From Isotricha intestinalis (taxonomy: Eukaryota > Ciliophora > Litostomatea > Vestibuliferida > Isotrichidae): a DNA stretch of 37,685 bases. The stretch covers positions 1-37,685 of the forward strand of contig JAJJLU010003693.1 in assembly GCA_023807065.1 (NCBI GenBank). Direction: 5' to 3'. Under the pieces are notes generated by a model. The model searched no databases. It was not told the origin of the DNA and was given only the letters and a program-made list of their open reading frames with translations. Positions 1 through 8,792 of this stretch are shown one piece after another; the stretch's first letter is position 1; every line of letters starts with the position of its first letter. Both the position numbers and the translations under genes were made by a program.

Positions 1-590
1 AATAATTCATGTTCTATATATGATTTTTTTTTATATATATAATATATAATTAATTTCATTAACGAACATTTATAATTTGATTTGTTATTAATTATATAAT
101 TGAATATTGAAGGTTAAAGTGTAAAAACGATGTCTTATAAAAATATATTGATGTTATTTGTGACTCTTTCAATTGTTCACTGTTAACAGAAATCATTAAT
201 TTTTTGATCTCTGTTTGATTTTGAAAAATCATAATTTTAATTAAATAATTTAAAATCATTTGAAAATAAATAAAAAGAATTTAATCTTTATATTTTATTA
301 ATTATTTGTAAATAATTTTATTCAAATAAGATTATTTTAATATTATCTTAAAATTATTAAAATAAAATTCTTTTTCAAAAAAAATCTTTTTCATATTTAA
401 TATTTTTCAGAATTTGAACATTTATACAATAAAATTTGGAGTTTTATTTAAATAAAAACAATAAATTTCTTCTTTATAATTTTAAAAGTAATAAAATATT
501 TACCATAGAGTAATTTCAGAAACTAAATTAACTTCAAAAAAATTAAAGTTTAATCTATTAATAATAAATTTTTATTTAATTTTCAAATAA
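1..590. other. AT-rich leading spacer, no supported gene
   Basis: This stretch precedes the first plus-strand gene. It is almost entirely A/T with short homopolymer runs. I see no long reading frame, no tRNA-like boxes and no telomeric repeat at the window edge. A very short plus-strand frame at 130-186 encodes a hydrophobic, signal-peptide-like 18-residue peptide before a TAA; it is described among the findings. The last part, rich in A and T, is presumably the promoter and leader of the gene starting at 591. Confidence 0.6.
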
Positions 591-2627
591 ATGAAATTAA
601 ATAAAAATCCTTTTTCATTTAATCCAAATAAAACTTCTTTTTTAGGTTTATTTAAAAGAGTAATTAATAAAAAACACAATGAAATAAAAAGGAATACAAA
701 AAAATTAGTTTTAAGTTCAAATCATTACACTGAATATATTAATACATATGATAAAATTTATAAAATTAATTCTTTTCATTCTCCTTCAAATAAAACTGAT
801 TCCAATAATTTATCACCAACTTATTTAAGATTTAACTCTGATAATAATATTAAAATAAATAAAACTAAGTCAAAAAATTCAAAAAAAATTAATCTTAGTT
901 ACAAAGATAGAAATTTAAATATTAGAAATTTAAAAACTCAACATTCAAATATTAGAGTTATATATGATTCTGTTTTACTTGAAGATAATAATTATTATAA
1001 ATTAAAATATGATGAAAAGAAGATTTTTACAAGATTAAATAATCAATTATTAAAAAAATATAATATGTATATTATTGATAAAATCAATTATTTTAAAGAA
1101 AATGAAAATTTGAATTTGACATGTAAGTTACATAAATCATATGAAAATGAAGAAAATTTATTTAATTTAAATTTAAAATCAATAAAATTTTCTTTTTATA
1201 ATTTAACAGATAAAAATAAAAAACCAATAAAATTTTATCTTCCTTTTACATATCTTCCTTTATTTTATTATAAAGATTTTTCAATGTTTAGATATATTTT
1301 ATTAAGTTTAATTCAATTTGATGAAGAAGAAGAAAAGATTATACTAAATGAAAATGGATTAAAATCATTTTTAAAAACTTCTTATTTATTTAAGAAAAAA
1401 AGTAATTTAAAAAATCCTCCTTTGTCTATTAATAATAATGAAAATATAAATAATGAATTATTAGTGGATTTAATAGGAGATATTTATTATTTTATTTGGA
1501 ATACACCAAAATATATTTTTAAAGTACAAATATTACTTCCTTTAATTGAAGTTAAATTTTTTAATATTAATGTTATAATTTCTTTATTTATTCATAGAGA
1601 TTTAATATTATATTTATTAATGAATAATTTTTTAGATTGGGATTTTTATATGGTACATTATCTTATAACTTATAAAAAATTTAGGATTTTTTATGAAAAA
1701 AATCAATCTAAATTAAATGAAAATAGAAATAAAAAAATAAATCAATATATAATTTTACCTAAAATTGTTAATTATATTGATAAATTAAATATACAAAAAT
1801 CTTTTTTATTTTTTCATACAAATGAAGAAAAGATAAATAGTATAAATATTATATATACTTTTAAATTAGAAGTACAAAAATACCAAAAAAAGTTTTTCTT
1901 TCCATTTACTTTTTATCAATCAAAAATAATATCAATAATATCGAACTGTCAAAATTTAAATACTTTCTTTTTAAAGTTATTAAAAGCTGATAATAATTTA
2001 CAAACAGTAACTTTAGATTATTCTTTTTTTGCTTTTTTTAACGAGAAAGATTTTAAAAAATATTTTCCAAAAGAAGAAATATTAAATGAAGAGTATTCTT
2101 TAAACTATATTTCAAATTCAAAAGGAAAAATAAAATCTTCAAAGTCTATTGTTTTAAAGGAATTATCTATAAAAACAGATAGAACATCAAATATACAAAA
2201 AAACAATTTAATAATAACAAATCCAATTTTTGAAACAAAACAAATAATAAATGATGAAATTGAATGTAATAATGATAATATTATATATTTTCAAATAAAA
2301 ATTCAAAACTTTTTACAGTTATTTAATTTTCCTAAAGAAGAAATTCCTTCTTTTTTATTTAATAATTATTCTTCAATGATTGATGCTAAAACTTATGATA
2401 ATGAAGATATTAATTTAAATGCTTCAAAAATAAGAAAACCTTCACAAAGAAAAAAAATAAATGTTGATAGTGAAAAAAATTCTTTAAAATATCCAATAGT
2501 CAGAATAAATTCTGGAACTAATTTAAGATTAAATTCTGCTAGAAAAAAAAATATTTTAAGTCCAAAAAGAAAAATAGAAAAATTAAAAATGAGAAGAATT
2601 AATACACCCAAAAATTATAAATTATAA
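591..2627 (+). CDS. unrecognised 678-residue protein, Asn/Lys-rich ends with a hydrophobic-aromatic core
   Basis: I do not recognise a named family. The N-terminal ~130 residues and the last ~100 residues are basic, polar and Asn/Lys/Ser-rich, probably disordered. The middle, roughly residues 140-400, is much more ordered, with many Phe/Tyr/Leu/Ile and Trp residues (for example YFIWNTPKYIF and NNFLDWDFYMVHYL). This looks like a folded core domain rather than membrane segments, since charged residues interrupt it throughout. The frame is open without introns and ends in TAA. The start ATG follows an A/T-rich leader and is the first in frame. No catalytic motif is apparent. The next gene lies 237 bp downstream on the same strand. 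Confidence 0.75.
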   Translation: MKLNKNPFSFNPNKTSFLGLFKRVINKKHNEIKRNTKKLVLSSNHYTEYINTYDKIYKINSFHSPSNKTDSNNLSPTYLRFNSDNNIKINKTKSKNSKKINLSYKDRNLNIRNLKTQHSNIRVIYDSVLLEDNNYYKLKYDEKKIFTRLNNQLLKKYNMYIIDKINYFKENENLNLTCKLHKSYENEENLFNLNLKSIKFSFYNLTDKNKKPIKFYLPFTYLPLFYYKDFSMFRYILLSLIQFDEEEEKIILNENGLKSFLKTSYLFKKKSNLKNPPLSINNNENINNELLVDLIGDIYYFIWNTPKYIFKVQILLPLIEVKFFNINVIISLFIHRDLILYLLMNNFLDWDFYMVHYLITYKKFRIFYEKNQSKLNENRNKKINQYIILPKIVNYIDKLNIQKSFLFFHTNEEKINSINIIYTFKLEVQKYQKKFFFPFTFYQSKIISIISNCQNLNTFFLKLLKADNNLQTVTLDYSFFAFFNEKDFKKYFPKEEILNEEYSLNYISNSKGKIKSSKSIVLKELSIKTDRTSNIQKNNLIITNPIFETKQIINDEIECNNDNIIYFQIKIQNFLQLFNFPKEEIPSFLFNNYSSMIDAKTYDNEDINLNASKIRKPSQRKKINVDSEKNSLKYPIVRINSGTNLRLNSARKKNILSPKRKIEKLKMRRINTPKNYKL

Positions 2628-2864
2628 ATTTTATTTTTTTAATTTAACTATTCAATAGTTTATTCCGTATTATTTATTTTTACTTAAATTAAAAGGTAAA
2701 TTCTTTATAAAAATGAAAAAAACTAATATTCTTTATGATGAAATTCAACAATTATATTGATTAATATGAATAAGTATAATTTTTTATATTAATTATTTAA
2801 TAAATTTTATTATATATAAATTAATAAATTAATATATTATAATAAAAATATTAATTCTAAGTTT

Positions 2865-3908
2865 ATGAACTCTCTTTTTAATAGAAAATATAATGAAAAA
2901 TCTTTTAATCATAAAGAATTTAAACCAATAAAATTAAATTTACATCCAAATAACAAAAAGAAAGTAACTAGAATAATAAAAAGACAAAATGAGAATAAAT
3001 ATATTTTAAATCAAAATACTTTTATTTCTAACAGATTACCTATAACATTAAATACAAGAAATATAAATAAAGTTCATTCTCTTCAAACTTCTTATGAACC
3101 TAATTCTTTTAATAATAGTCAAAATTCATTAATAAACATTCAAGTAAAAAATTTTTCATTAAATAATAAAGTTTCATGTATTCAAAAGAATCAAAAGAAA
3201 TTATTAAAAAATAGAAAATGTTTATTTTTAAATACAAACATTAATAATTTTTTTTTAGATAAAGAAAATATAAATAAACAAAAAATTAACTCTGAAATAT
3301 TTAAAATAGATATGTTTTTAAATAATTTTACATATTCTCAATTTCCCAAATTATCAGATACAGGAAATTCAAATGATTTAACAAATAGAAGAACTCAAGA
3401 AAGTTTAAATATGAAAAATTCAAGTAATAATATTATAAAATCAAAATTGGTTATAAAGGCAAAACCTTCTAAAGTTAATAATGATATAAAACAAAAAACA
3501 AAATTGCTTTCTTCTTTTGATTTTATATTAAATGATAGTAAAGGTACTATTGAAGAAAGTAAAAGATGTATTACTGAAGAAAATAATATTTTTCCTCAGA
3601 AAAATATAAGTATAAAAAAAGATAAATTTTGTATTTTTGGAGTCAATAAATTATTAAATAAAAATAAATTTAAAGCTTATAAAAATAGTGAAACGAATGA
3701 TATTTATGATGTTTTAAATGATTTTACAAATTATATGCTAGATTTTAAAACTGTAAATAAAGAAAGACAAGAAAGAAAAAATATGAAAACACTTGTTAAA
3801 AAATTAAATATGAATAAAATAAATATTAAAGAAAAAAATATCTTTTCAACAAAGAAGAATTTAGTATATGAAGATTATATTTCACAATTTATTGAAAATT
3901 TTGAATAG
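2865..3908 (+). CDS. unrecognised basic low-complexity protein, 347 residues
   Basis: This is a single-exon frame rich in Asn, Lys, Ile and Ser with no recognisable domain. The N-terminal ~200 residues are strongly basic and likely disordered. The last ~80 residues (FKAYKNSETNDIYDVLNDF onward) have heptad-like hydrophobic spacing and an acidic end (FIENFE), so a short helical segment is possible. It ends in TAG, one of only two clear TAG stops in the window. It is convergent with the minus-strand gene at 3995-4823, only 86 bp away. No signal peptide or membrane segment is visible. The open length and codon use match its neighbours, so I take it as real. Confidence 0.65.
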   Translation: MNSLFNRKYNEKSFNHKEFKPIKLNLHPNNKKKVTRIIKRQNENKYILNQNTFISNRLPITLNTRNINKVHSLQTSYEPNSFNNSQNSLINIQVKNFSLNNKVSCIQKNQKKLLKNRKCLFLNTNINNFFLDKENINKQKINSEIFKIDMFLNNFTYSQFPKLSDTGNSNDLTNRRTQESLNMKNSSNNIIKSKLVIKAKPSKVNNDIKQKTKLLSSFDFILNDSKGTIEESKRCITEENNIFPQKNISIKKDKFCIFGVNKLLNKNKFKAYKNSETNDIYDVLNDFTNYMLDFKTVNKERQERKNMKTLVKKLNMNKINIKEKNIFSTKKNLVYEDYISQFIENFE

Positions 3909-3994
3909 TTTAAAAAATAAAAAACAATTATTATATTTATTATAAAAAAATAATTTTTTTTACATTAAAAATGATAAGAAGTAATTATATAATT

Positions 3995-4823
3995 TTAATA
4001 ATAACTTTTCCTTCCAAATTTCTTTAAATTTTCATAATTATTAGGAAGTGAACTAACTAAAGTTTTATAATTAACTTCATTAGGTTTAGTAGAATAAATA
4101 TCATAATCTTTGGGAATATTATTACTAGATAAAATATCTTTCATATTATTATTTAATTGAAAAACTTTTATATGTGGCTTTTCATTAATATAATCATTAT
4201 CATTATTTTGAGAATTAAAATGAGTTTCATTATATTTTTTTAATATATCCATTCTATTATTTTTACTTTTGTTATTATTATCTGGAATATCTTTTTTATT
4301 TTTATTTTCTTCAAAAGATAAATTTCCCTTGTTTTTAAATTGTTTTTTTGAATATCTAATTTCTTCTTTTTCTCCTTTACCATAAAAAATATTATTAATA
4401 TTATCATCTTTTAATCTTGTTTTAACCATTTTTATACTTTTAGTTTGTGGTCTATGATTTTTTTCTTCATATTCAGTTTGTAAAAATTTCTTTTGAGGTC
4501 TATTAGGAATATATAATGAATCATCTTTAAAATTTGAATTTATACAATCTTTAACTTCAATGACTCTTTTTTTAGGTTTATTTTCAACTTGAAAATTAAA
4601 ATTATTAGTATTATATAATTGAGTTTCTATTCTTGGTTTTATTTGATATTTAGATTTCTAAAAAATAATTAAATTTTATTTTTACATATTGTTGTGATGT
4701 TTGAAGTATTGGATTTGCACTTATTCCTGAACGATCTTTTATTTCTTTTGCTTCTTGTTTTGTTCTTAAATATGAATCTCTCATTATTTTATTTTGTTCT
4801 TCTCTTTTTCGAGATTTTGACAT
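3995..4823 (-). CDS. unrecognised two-exon protein, 266 residues after splicing
   Basis: The 3' part (3995-4657) is one open frame. Reading back through it, the frame continues upstream of the internal Met at 4429 to a 28-nt intron at 4658-4685. Beyond that lies a 46-codon first exon (4686-4823) beginning MSKSRKREEQNKIMRDSYLR. Removing the intron joins the exons in phase 0 and gives 266 residues ending in TAA. The protein is charged, Lys/Asn/Glu-rich and mostly polar. It has no recognised domain, no signal peptide and no membrane segment. A Pro-containing segment (IPNRPQKKFLQTEY) lies mid-protein. Treating 4429 as the start would drop 122 well-behaved codons, so I prefer the spliced model. 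Function unknown. Confidence 0.7.
4658..4685 (-). other. 28-nt spliceosomal intron
   Basis: On the minus strand this segment starts GTAAAAAT and ends TTTTTTAG. It interrupts an otherwise open frame after codon 46 (...SQQY) and the frame resumes with KSKYQIKPR. Its length is not a multiple of three, so reading through it breaks the frame. The flanking exons both have the codon use of coding DNA. RNA evidence is not available here. Confidence 0.8.
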
Positions 4824-4959
4824 TTTAATTATTTTTTAAATTTTGAAAAATTATATTTAAATATTAATTCTTTGATTAATTATTTAATTAATAAAAGTTC
4901 TTTTTAATATTATAATTATGTTGAATTATGGTAAAATAAAAATTTTTAAAATATATAAT

Positions 4960-5580
4960 TCAACATTCATATAATAAGTTATTATTAGTATTATTATTAT
5001 GCTCTTGAGTGATACTTTTATTAAATTTGGTAAAATATTCATAATATTTTTCATAATAATTAAAATCAACAAAAAGTGAAAAGTTAAGAAGGAAAAATAA
5101 TTCTTGTTCTAATTGATTAACAATTTCAATGCTTTCATCTCCAATTTTACTAAATATAATATTATTAACATTAATATCTTCATTGTATTTAACACTTAGT
5201 AAACAAGCAGATAAAATTAATCTATGAATATTATTAAAACATAAAATATATTTTTGAATTTCACACATTTTATCAATATATATAATTGCAATAATTAATG
5301 ATGATATATTCATTTGACTATATTTCATTATTCTTTTAATATAATTTTCAATGGAAATATTTGGTATATAATAATGAAAAAATATATCTGATTTTACATA
5401 AATTTGTCTATTACTCTGAAAATTTTCAATTATTAAATCTTCAAGATTTGATGCTATATTACTTATTATTTTATTTATTGTATCTATTGATATAATTGAA
5501 TTGTCTAAATCTGTACTTGGTGATGTGTCTTTTGAATTAATTGAATTTTTTGTTGTGTTAAAACTAGATGATTGATTCAT
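4960..5580 (-). CDS. PHO80-like (P/U-type) cyclin
   Basis: This 206-residue protein carries one cyclin box, about residues 40-185, of the PHO80/CYCP type. Diagnostic stretches are the NIHRLILSACLLSVKYNED segment near 117-135 and NQLEQELFFLLNF near 155-167, matching helices 3-5 of that family. Such cyclins bind a Pho85/CDK5-type cyclin-dependent kinase and in fungi and plants connect nutrient (often phosphate) state to growth; the role here is inferred only. The N-terminal 35 residues are Ser/Thr/Asn-rich. It ends in TGA, the only TGA stop among the genes here. Reading through as Trp would add about 24 low-complexity codons before TAA. The start ATG is preceded by an A-run typical of this genome. 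Confidence 0.88.
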   Translation of the reverse strand: MNQSSSFNTTKNSINSKDTSPSTDLDNSIISIDTINKIISNIASNLEDLIIENFQSNRQIYVKSDIFFHYYIPNISIENYIKRIMKYSQMNISSLIIAIIYIDKMCEIQKYILCFNNIHRLILSACLLSVKYNEDINVNNIIFSKIGDESIEIVNQLEQELFFLLNFSLFVDFNYYEKYYEYFTKFNKSITQEHNNNTNNNLLYEC

Positions 5581-5871
5581 TTTTTTTTAAAAAAAATAAA
5601 TTCTTTCAGTTAATTTTTGGGGGAAATAGTTAATTCTGGTAATTTTTAAAAAAATAAATAATTAAAAAAATTAAAATTTACCTAAATAAATATTATTTTT
5701 ATTACTACTTAGTTAATTTAATAATATTAAATTAAATCATTATAAATTTAAAAATCTATTTCACTAAAAAAAATTAAAAAGTTAAATATTTAATTTCTTT
5801 TCAAAGTCAATTAAATGAAAAGAAATTCATTTCTATAATTTATATTTACATAATTAATAAATAACTGAAAT

Positions 5872-8685
5872 TTATTTCCATTTATCCATAATTTTCTTTA
5901 ATTCAATGAAATTAATTCTTTCAATTTCATTTATTTCTAACATTTTCATTAATAAATTACTAAAATTAATACTATATCTATTACAAAGAGAATTTTCAAT
6001 AAAGTTTTTTAAACTATTTCTATCCGAATATTTCCTAATTTCATATAAATTTCCAAAATGTAAAGTAGCAGAATATAATAAACATAAACCTAAAGAATAA
6101 ACATCACTTTTAAATATATTATGTTTAATATCAGTTTTATTATTTTTTAAACCATTATATAATAAAGGACTCATATATAATTGAGTACCTCTTAAAGTAT
6201 TTTGACTATTTTTATATACAATTTTTTTAGCTTCTCCAAAATCTGCAATTTTATAAATATTATTATCAAAAATTAAAACATTTTGTGGTTTAATATCTCT
6301 ATGACTTATTTTTTTACTTTCTAAAAAGCTTAATGCATTAGATAATTGTTTTATTATATTTATAAGTTCATTTTCTGAATAATAATTTTCTAAACTTTCT
6401 CTTTGTTTAATTTCTTTTTCCCAATCATTTTTACCAACTTCCATTAAAATATATATTGCAAATGTTGTTTTATCTAATTGCTTATTATAAATTCCTAATA
6501 ATTTAACAATATTTTCATGTTTAAGATAATGAGATAAATAATATTCTTTTATTATACTATGATAATCTACTTCATCAGAAATTAATATTTTTTTCATAGA
6601 AAATAAATTATCTTTTTTATCTTTAACTAAATATATTTTACCAAAAGTTCCTTGTCCTATTTGACTTAACATTTTATAATCATCAAAATTAAATTCATTT
6701 AATTCTTGACTATTATTTTTTGAATATGAAAATATTTGTTGATTTGAATAATTTGATATTGAAAATTGAGGTTTTAATTTTAATTTATCTGCAGAGTTAA
6801 TTAAATATTCTAATAATTTTGTATCTCTTTTTAAAATATTATTTGGATTTGATTTATTTATATTTCCTTTTACTTTTATATCAAAATTAAAATTATTTAT
6901 ATTGTTTATTTGATTATTTGTTTGTTTTACTTGAATATCATTTTTATCATTCATTTCTTTTTTTATTTCATTATAAAATTTCATTGATATTTTTTTTTCT
7001 TGAGATTGATATTTTCCATTTTTTTTAATTGATATTATTGGATTATAATCATTATTTTTTTTTTCATAATATTCTTTTGTATAACTTGAATTTCTACTTA
7101 ATTGAGTAGATTTATAATAAGAAATATTTGTAATTGGTGTGAAATTATTAAATTTTATTGAATTATTATTGGCTTTAAAATCACTGTTTGATTCAGTTAT
7201 TTGATATAATAATTTTTTTTGAGAATCTGAAAATTCTTTATTTCTTTTTAAAGGATATTGAAATTTATTATTATTATTTTTTTTAGAGAAAGAATTATCT
7301 TCATTAACAATATTATTTTTTTTATGAATATTATTTACCGAACTATATTTTAAATTAAGAGGATCAATTAAATTAATAGATAAATCTCTTTTATTAATTT
7401 TATCTCTACTTGAACTAAATAATTTTTTATGTAATTCAAAAAGAGTGCTTTTTTCTTTATGATATATAGTCTTTAAATTTTTTACTTCTTTTGTATTTGA
7501 TCCACTTGAATTATCTGTTTCTCCATTATATTCAATACTATTTCCAAAATTGTTTAATTTTTTAATATTTTGATTTCTATTATTTTTATATTCATTCTCA
7601 ATTCTATTAGTTATTATAATTATATTTTTTGATTGAAATTTATTTTCACATTTTGGACAAATCCAATTAAAATTATTTAAGTTATTTATTGATTTACATT
7701 TTGAACAAATTAAAATATCTTTTCCATATAATTTCCCAAGATATAAAAAACCATTACATTCATTTAATTTATGATAAAAATCATAATTTTGAATTTCTTC
7801 ATTTTTTAAACAATTACATTTCATTTCTTTTGGTTTGACAATTTCTTTTTTTAAAAAAGCATTTTTTATAGAAATATCAATTATTTTATTTCCTAAAGGA
7901 TTATAAGGCTTAGCAAAAGATTTAAATTCATTTTTACAAAAAATACACTTCCAAATAACTTCAAGAGGATTAATTTTAAATTTACATTTTTTACAAAATA
8001 AATATTGATTTTTTAAATAGAATTTATCTCCACATTTTATACATGACATTTGTTCATTTATTATAGCATTACAATGATACTTTTCCCAAGTTGCAGGAGG
8101 TAATATTTTTTCTAATAAATTTATACTTAAAGAATAAAATTCTTTTTTACATGTTGGACAATACATTAATATTGAATTTTCATAATAACATTTTTTACAT
8201 CCTATACATATTACATATAAAATTTTATTTTTATTTTTTTCTTCTGTTACTGTTAAAAACTTTGATTTACAAATATGAAAAGCTGTTTGATTTGAAAAAC
8301 AATGAGTTCTAAAATTCACTAATAGTAAATTTTCTTTTGATTTTTTATTCATATTATATTTTCTTAATGTATTTTGACAAAGATTTAACATTTTTTTATA
8401 TATTTCTATATAAAAGCAATTTTCACATTTTGATATTAAATTTTGAAATTCTTTATTATTTTCTACCGTTAATTCTCCATATTTATTTTTTAAAATTAAA
8501 AGTATTTTCTCATAAAAATTATCTAAAAATTCACTTTCTTTTTTAAGTAAAATATTTTCACAAAAATCAATAAATTCATTTTTATAAATATCATATAAAG
8601 TTGAGAATTTAAAATTATTATTACTTCCTCTATTTATTTCTTGAGAAATATTTCTTTTTTTTTGTTCAATCATTTTAATAGACAT
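5872..8685 (-). CDS. zinc-ribbon-rich protein kinase (N-terminal Cys-rich array plus C-terminal kinase domain)
   Basis: This 937-residue protein has two ordered parts joined by an Asn/Ser/Lys-rich linker (about 360-665). The C-terminal part, about 670-937, is a Ser/Thr-type kinase domain: glycine loop GQGTFG at 677-682, Lys698, HRD at 795-797 (in HRDIKPQN), DFG at 815-817, and a TQLYMSP activation-segment end. All catalytic residues are present, so it should be active. The N-terminal part has many Cys pairs: C160/163/166, C176/179, C215/218, C231/234, C247/250, C290/292, C310, C327/330 and C343/346. These are spaced like several zinc ribbons or treble clefs. I know of no named human or yeast kinase with this layout. 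No membrane segment. Substrates unknown. The start at 8685 is ATG; Met5 is an alternative. Confidence 0.85.
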   Translation of the reverse strand: MSIKMIEQKKRNISQEINRGSNNNFKFSTLYDIYKNEFIDFCENILLKKESEFLDNFYEKILLILKNKYGELTVENNKEFQNLISKCENCFYIEIYKKMLNLCQNTLRKYNMNKKSKENLLLVNFRTHCFSNQTAFHICKSKFLTVTEEKNKNKILYVICIGCKKCYYENSILMYCPTCKKEFYSLSINLLEKILPPATWEKYHCNAIINEQMSCIKCGDKFYLKNQYLFCKKCKFKINPLEVIWKCIFCKNEFKSFAKPYNPLGNKIIDISIKNAFLKKEIVKPKEMKCNCLKNEEIQNYDFYHKLNECNGFLYLGKLYGKDILICSKCKSINNLNNFNWICPKCENKFQSKNIIIITNRIENEYKNNRNQNIKKLNNFGNSIEYNGETDNSSGSNTKEVKNLKTIYHKEKSTLFELHKKLFSSSRDKINKRDLSINLIDPLNLKYSSVNNIHKKNNIVNEDNSFSKKNNNNKFQYPLKRNKEFSDSQKKLLYQITESNSDFKANNNSIKFNNFTPITNISYYKSTQLSRNSSYTKEYYEKKNNDYNPIISIKKNGKYQSQEKKISMKFYNEIKKEMNDKNDIQVKQTNNQINNINNFNFDIKVKGNINKSNPNNILKRDTKLLEYLINSADKLKLKPQFSISNYSNQQIFSYSKNNSQELNEFNFDDYKMLSQIGQGTFGKIYLVKDKKDNLFSMKKILISDEVDYHSIIKEYYLSHYLKHENIVKLLGIYNKQLDKTTFAIYILMEVGKNDWEKEIKQRESLENYYSENELINIIKQLSNALSFLESKKISHRDIKPQNVLIFDNNIYKIADFGEAKKIVYKNSQNTLRGTQLYMSPLLYNGLKNNKTDIKHNIFKSDVYSLGLCLLYSATLHFGNLYEIRKYSDRNSLKNFIENSLCNRYSINFSNLLMKMLEINEIERINFIELKKIMDKWK

Positions 8686-8792
8686 TAAATAAAAAGATAA
8701 AAGTTTATTATTTAAGAAAGAATTATTAGAAAAATTATATAATAAATATTAAAAAATTAATTAATAATAATTTGTATAAATAAAAAATTAAA

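Noticed and set aside
2713..2760. Fifteen-codon plus-strand frame ending in TGA before the gene at 2865
   Set aside because: Too short, no splice junction joins it sensibly to the next frame, and such frames are expected by chance here.
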